This document shows, piece by piece, positions 59,501 to 64,000 of a DNA stretch of 64,000 nt; position 1 is the first letter of the stretch, and every line of letters begins with the position of its first letter. The position numbers and the translations under genes were made by a program. This DNA is from Myrica gale (taxonomy: Eukaryota > Streptophyta > Magnoliopsida > Fagales > Myricaceae): positions 501,001-565,000 of the forward strand of contig OZ005610.1 of the NCBI GenBank assembly GCA_963930655.1, given 5' to 3'. The notes below the pieces were generated by a model. It searched no databases and was not told the origin of the DNA. It was given only the letters and a program-made list of their open reading frames with translations.

Positions 59501-62500
59501 TTTAAATGGGTAGTTGATAGAATTCATCATTGCTAGCCATATTCTTATAAAAAAATCATTGCTAACCATATTATATGTCTGTAGATGACTATGTTCTGTG
59601 TGAATATGGCTTGATGTGAATTTGGATTCAACAGGACATGTATACTATCATAGTCGATTTGATCGTGTTAACAAAATTAATTGCATATTGAATTATTTTG
59701 ACTGCTTTGAATTTTTGATTGAACCTAATACAGTTTGCCAATTCACCTTCAAAACTGTGTTGTTATGGTTCAGGACACTCTGGATGTTGAAAGGGTACCT
59801 ATGTCAGAAAGAAGCCAGAATTCTCGAAAGTCAGTTGTGAATGGCATTTTGTCTAACCAGGTGTGGTTTCATCTTCACATTAGAAAACTTTGAAAAGAAA
59901 ATTGTCGAGAGAAATATGCCAAAAAGACATGTGCTCTTTACAAGGAGAGAGTGGATCCAAACTGAGCTTAATCTATGTATCCTAAGCCTAGTTTCAGACA
60001 GAGCATACACTCCAAAGTTTTGAAAAATCTGAAGATTGTAGTGGATTTGAAAAATTCATAGTGTCAATTCATTTGGGACATTAAGATGCATAATTTGAAA
60101 GTTTCGTACAAAGACCCCAGAATTGCTTGGTCTTGTTCGTGGTTGCCTTTTTTTGCATGGTTCAAGTTATTAGTATTGTACTTGGTATTTCTTCAGTACA
60201 TTGGAATAAGTATTGAGGTAATAACTCAGTTTCTGTTAAAAGACAGATACATCAGAAAAACGTTCAGAAAGTTTCCTTTAAAATTGTGGAAAATTAATCA
60301 GAACGAATTGAAAATAGCTTAGTGGGTGCGTATTACTCCAGTGAGTGTAGTTCTTGTTTAGTTTTAGTTTTCTACCATGTTTATAGTTATCAAATGCGAG
60401 AGAGAACATTTTATATGTGATTTTGGTTTCTTAAAGCTCTTCATGTGGCTGTATCTATTAGCACGATGGCATTTTTACTCTTTAACATTTTTGTTTACTA
60501 TGGTCGGGGACATATTTTCCTTTTCTCTATCTAAAGCATACTTAGTTGTTCTACTCATTGGGTTGATCATCTTGCCTTCATTTTTATGTGCTTTCATCTA
60601 CCTTTTGCTTGGCTTTTGGCAGGGAATTCATACTTCTTCGAGTAGCGAGAGACCTGTATCTTCTGGTAAACTCTTTCTTGTATCGATAGTTTCATGACTT
60701 TGGTTATCAGTCTTTTTGGAAAGTCGTCTTTTTTTACTGTATACTTGTGATGTCTCTCTTTTTTAATAAAATATTCATTAATAATATGGGGAAAAGAACA
60801 ATGTATCATGAGGAAAACTAAGGGTATAGAGATTACATTGGTGCCCGAGTATTCCTTTTGGATTGCTCGAATGTAGGTGAAATAATCATCGTTTGAGTCT
60901 CTTCTGTAGAATCTTAAATTTGACACATATGGTACTGTGTATGGATGCGTAGGCCTTCTTTCCGCTGGGAAAAGGATCTTGTGCAGGGCCAATGGACCCT
61001 GTCTATGTCGTTTGGGTGCCCAAGTTGGTATTATTTAACTTGGGCGTTTTGCCCAAGCCCAATGCTGCCCTGGTCAAGTTAGGTGTATTCCTATTTGGGG
61101 CCCAAGTTTGTTTATTTTCTTTTATGTGTATGTTATTCCATACAGTATATCATTTACCTGTAATCAGTACCAGATAACTTTTACTCCTTTCAGTAATTTG
61201 TGAAACATGTTGGAAAGTTCCAAGTGTGAAAAATTAAATATACATGTTGCAACTGGAAAAAGGATATAGTTTTTTTTGAAATCTGTGTAAGTTGTTGAAA
61301 TTTTTTCTGAAATTGGTAAGCATGTGTATGTTTTGTACATATGGATGGGTATGGCCTGAGATTTTCTCATTGTCATTGAGATGGTCATTGGACTTGAGTT
61401 GTAACTCTTTTCATCAATGTAATTCCTTTACGAAGAAAAATTACATGAGCAGTAACATTCCTACTTGCACTGTAGGAGGTAATACAGCCACGAGGAGTTG
61501 GGGAATTTCATCAATATTTGGCGGCAGGACTTCATCTGGAGACACTCAAGCTATCCCATCTCTTGGTGACACTGTCCCATATGCAGAGCAGATACCTTCC
61601 ACAATTCAGTTGAGAGAGGTAATAGTATGCTTCACAGATGTCTATTTCTAAATATGTAATTTGTTGTATTATCGTACTTTCCTCAGTTTCAAATTTATAT
61701 CACGCTCTTCCCTCTGCCTCTGCTGAATTCAGCCCCCATCCATCTTAAGGCCACTTGAAATGACAGAGCACGATGCAGTAACAATAATAGCAACGAAATT
61801 ACTCCTGGGGTCTTACTATGACATTGTCAGAAAGAACATTCAAGACTTGGTGCCAAAAGCTATAATGCACTTTCTGGTAAGGTTTTTTTTAATCTCTGTA
61901 GTGTCTTGTCCATCAGTTCTGTTTTATTTTGGGCGACCAGATAGATTCTTCTTTTTGTGACATTTTCCCGTTCATGTTTTTTATGTCCTTGCTAATTCTT
62001 ACAGGTCAATCATACGAAAAGGGACCTTCATAGTGTCTTCATACAAAAGCTGTACAAGTATGTGTCTTCCTCAGGGATTCTTAGGTCTTCCTTTTCCCTT
62101 ATTTTTTAAAGATGATTATGTGTTCTGTCTGTTTCATGGAGAAAAGCGAGATTTTGACTAACTTCTGTTAAACCTAGATATTCTTGACCTTTGCTTTCAT
62201 TATCTTTCTTCCTGGGACAATAAGTTTAGCCATTCCTATCTCAAATGAGTCTGGTGGAATTATTCTTCTTTAAACAAAGGAAGAAACTCTTCTTTATAAA
62301 CTATATTGCAATTAATATGCATTGTTTTAGATCCCGCTGTATGCCATATGGATATGCCCCAATGAGCCATTGTATCTGAAGAAAATATCTAGCTTTTCAA
62401 TTGGTTCTTTTAGGGCTTGATAATTATACCAGATATTCAGAGTATAAGTACTTGACATTATCCTTAAAAGTAGGCCTCTTGACATATGAGTTTTCAAAGT

Positions 62501-63427
62501 TACAACAAGTGACATCATATGTTAGTCCACTCAGCGACCTGTGTAGAGAATAAATAGACCATACAGAGTAGGCACCAGATCATTCTAACGGATGGGGATT
62601 ACTGAGAAGCTGAAGTGATGGAATAATGTGGACTCTTTGGGGTTTGTTACACATACTTTGGCTTACATTTTTTCGTTTTATGTTAATGGGAACTGCTAAT
62701 TGTAAGGAAGTTCAGTTGTGTTGGGAGTTCAAAGATATCAGGTCCGGTAAATAAGAACTTGAACTGTACGACAAAGTCTATATTGTGGCTGCACTCAGCA
62801 CTTGTAAGAAACTTTACTTGTGAGGACTACCTGTCTCCCCAAATCCATGGTTCATAGATCTTGATATATCAAATGTTGAGCATGTTTTCAATGGTAATTA
62901 TGCAGAGAGAGCCTTTTCAAAGAGCTATTGCAGGAGCATGGTGATGTGGTTGCAAAAAGAAGACAGACTCGAGAAATGTACGATGTTTTGCAACAAGCTA
63001 TTCAGGTAAATTTCATTAATAGGATTAATGTGATATGTAGTTTTCTGCAGAATAACTGCATTGTTTGAGAAGGGATTGGGGCTAGCATTGGTTGCATTTC
63101 AGCTTCCGCTGATCCCATTTCAGCGCGGTTTTAATTGGCCAAATCTCCAGAATGAAAATTTGCACCTATCTCAGAAACTTCATCAAAATAAGTGATCTGA
63201 AAGAGCTTCAATATATAGGTTCTTCCACCGGTAATACTAATTATGGTGAAAATGCTCTCGATATTTTGTAGTTGCTTCCAACTTCCTTTGCACGTTGGTC
63301 ACTACTGCTGGACATTATGGCTTGCATTATTTCTCAAATTGGCCAAAAACCCTGACCTATCACTTGTCATTTGTAGGCGCTTGAGGTGGTTGAATCTGTG
63401 TCGCCCCAAAGCGAAGTTACGAGTTAA
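53559..63427 (+). CDS. DRP3: dynamin-related protein, DRP3 class, 745 aa, 20 exons
   Basis: Exons: 53559-53948, 54130-54412, 54558-54586, 54688-54789, 56155-56223, 56349-56408, 56670-56783, 57408-57456, 57723-57832, 58179-58271, 58359-58451, 58538-58675, 59371-59457, 59774-59860, 60623-60665, 61476-61618, 61733-61876, 62005-62057, 62906-63005, 63377-63427. Phases close throughout. GTPase motifs: G1 GSQSSGKS (57-64), G2 T84 in CTRRP, G3 DLPG (164-167), G4 TKLD (233-236). The stalk carries [20 protein letters not shown] and [11 protein letters not shown]; the GED near the end reads [20 protein letters not shown] and NHTKRD. There is no PH or proline-rich domain, which separates it from DRP2. 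DRP3 proteins ring and cut mitochondria and peroxisomes. The C-terminus is shorter than in Arabidopsis DRP3A/B, and the last exon is weakly supported. A second ATG at 53580 is an alternative start. Confidence 0.92.
55753..56054. mobile_element. Tourist-like MITE in DRP3 intron 4, 302 bp
   Basis: Ends GGCCATGTTTGCAAACC and GGTTTGCAAACATGA are inverted repeats. TTA flanks both (55750-55752 and 56055-56057). It lies about 100 bp upstream of the exon 5 acceptor. The interior has AAAGTGAAGAGAG and GGGAGAGAGATTAT words, shared with the MITEs at 38411 and 38787. Confidence 0.8.
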
Positions 63428-64000
63428 GATCGAATGTTGATCCTACCTCTGGATTGCCAAGAATCCCTGACTTTTCACCCATATAAGCGAAGCAAATTAC
63501 AGTGAAAGCAGATGAGCCTACGTATTATCTCTTACTAATTCCAGGAATTGCTGATCATTTCTCTCACAAGAGCTGTCATAGCCTGCCAACTCAAATTGAC
63601 TCTTAACTATCAGGCAGGTGGTAGGGCGGATTCCCATTCACAAATTGTAGCGAGGGTATTTTATTACCATATACATACCTGCCGTCAGCCTGTACAGTGC
63701 TCTGATTTCTGTACTGAAACTCAGCTAGACGCATAAAACAAATAATAATGGTGCTCGGTCCCTTAATAGAATTTGAAGATTCATTTGTAGCTCAATATAC
63801 TACTTGATTTAACATAATTAGGGAGTTAGGGAGGAAAATAATTTACTTGTTTTTTTTATAAAAGGTTTTCGTGTTAAAGTGGTTCTCAAACAGAGAGCGA
63901 TGCAAATGAAGTGCGTCGGCTGCACTCATGCCCTGTACGTGCAAAACCAGAGAGCTAAAATGGGCAGTGATGAGCTACTTGGAAGCCCATTCACGTAAAA
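63428..64000. other. 3' flank of DRP3
   Basis: The DRP3 3' UTR is expected here, with AATAAT-rich sequence near 63740. No further gene is visible up to the window edge. Confidence 0.4.

Noticed and set aside
61017-61050. Inverted repeat GCCCAAGTT...AACTTGGGC in a DRP3 intron
   Set aside because: Short stem without target duplication or further copies in the window; too weak to call an element.

Overview
The window is nuclear DNA from a flowering plant, most likely a woody eudicot, although the sequence does not let me name a species. The signs are intron-rich genes with GT-AG junctions, plant-specific protein families (CONSTANS-like, VQ, DUF1336/EDR2-like, clade-F PP2C, chloroplast-type ABC1K) and many plant-type transposons. 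I see no bacterial operon, CRISPR array, rRNA or convincing tRNA.

Layout. 1-807 is the 3' end of a Ty3/gypsy chromovirus with its LTR, abutting a hAT-like end fragment. 3525-4460 (-) is a single-exon DUF1336 (EDR2 C-terminal-like) gene. 8242-8516 (-) is a two-exon gene for a 52-residue membrane protein. 10267-18232 (+) is a 14-exon ABC1/ADCK-type atypical kinase. 20930-25872 (+) is an 8-exon PP2C phosphatase of the WIN2/PP2C59 type. 27339-28390 is a seven-copy minisatellite. 28700-31800 is a stack of nested and foldback transposons that encloses gene-like sequence. 32336-33523 (-) is a B-box/CCT CONSTANS-like gene. 35514-38146 (-) is a 3-exon DnaJ-type zinc-finger plastid protein. 39701-40258 (+) is a VQ-motif protein. 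42923-45828 (-) is SKA2. 46010-48706 holds two related Mutator-like MITEs, one split by a hAT. 49154-52452 (+) is a CCCH/G-patch protein of the ZGPAT type. 53559-63427 (+) is a 20-exon dynamin-related protein of the DRP3 class.

The genes are independent transcription units, not a pathway. They cover organelle maintenance (ABC1K, the DnaJ-type zinc finger, DRP3 fission), signalling and defence (PP2C, VQ, EDR2-like), light and flowering (COL), mitosis (SKA2) and RNA or transcription (CCCH/G-patch). All exon coordinates come from reading open frames, splice sites and phase by eye; every multi-exon model closes in frame. The most unusual material is the transposon archaeology: two hATs with perfect 8-bp target duplications sitting inside other elements, a foldback element that looks like a Pack-MULE, and an insertion whose empty site survives in another copy within the window.
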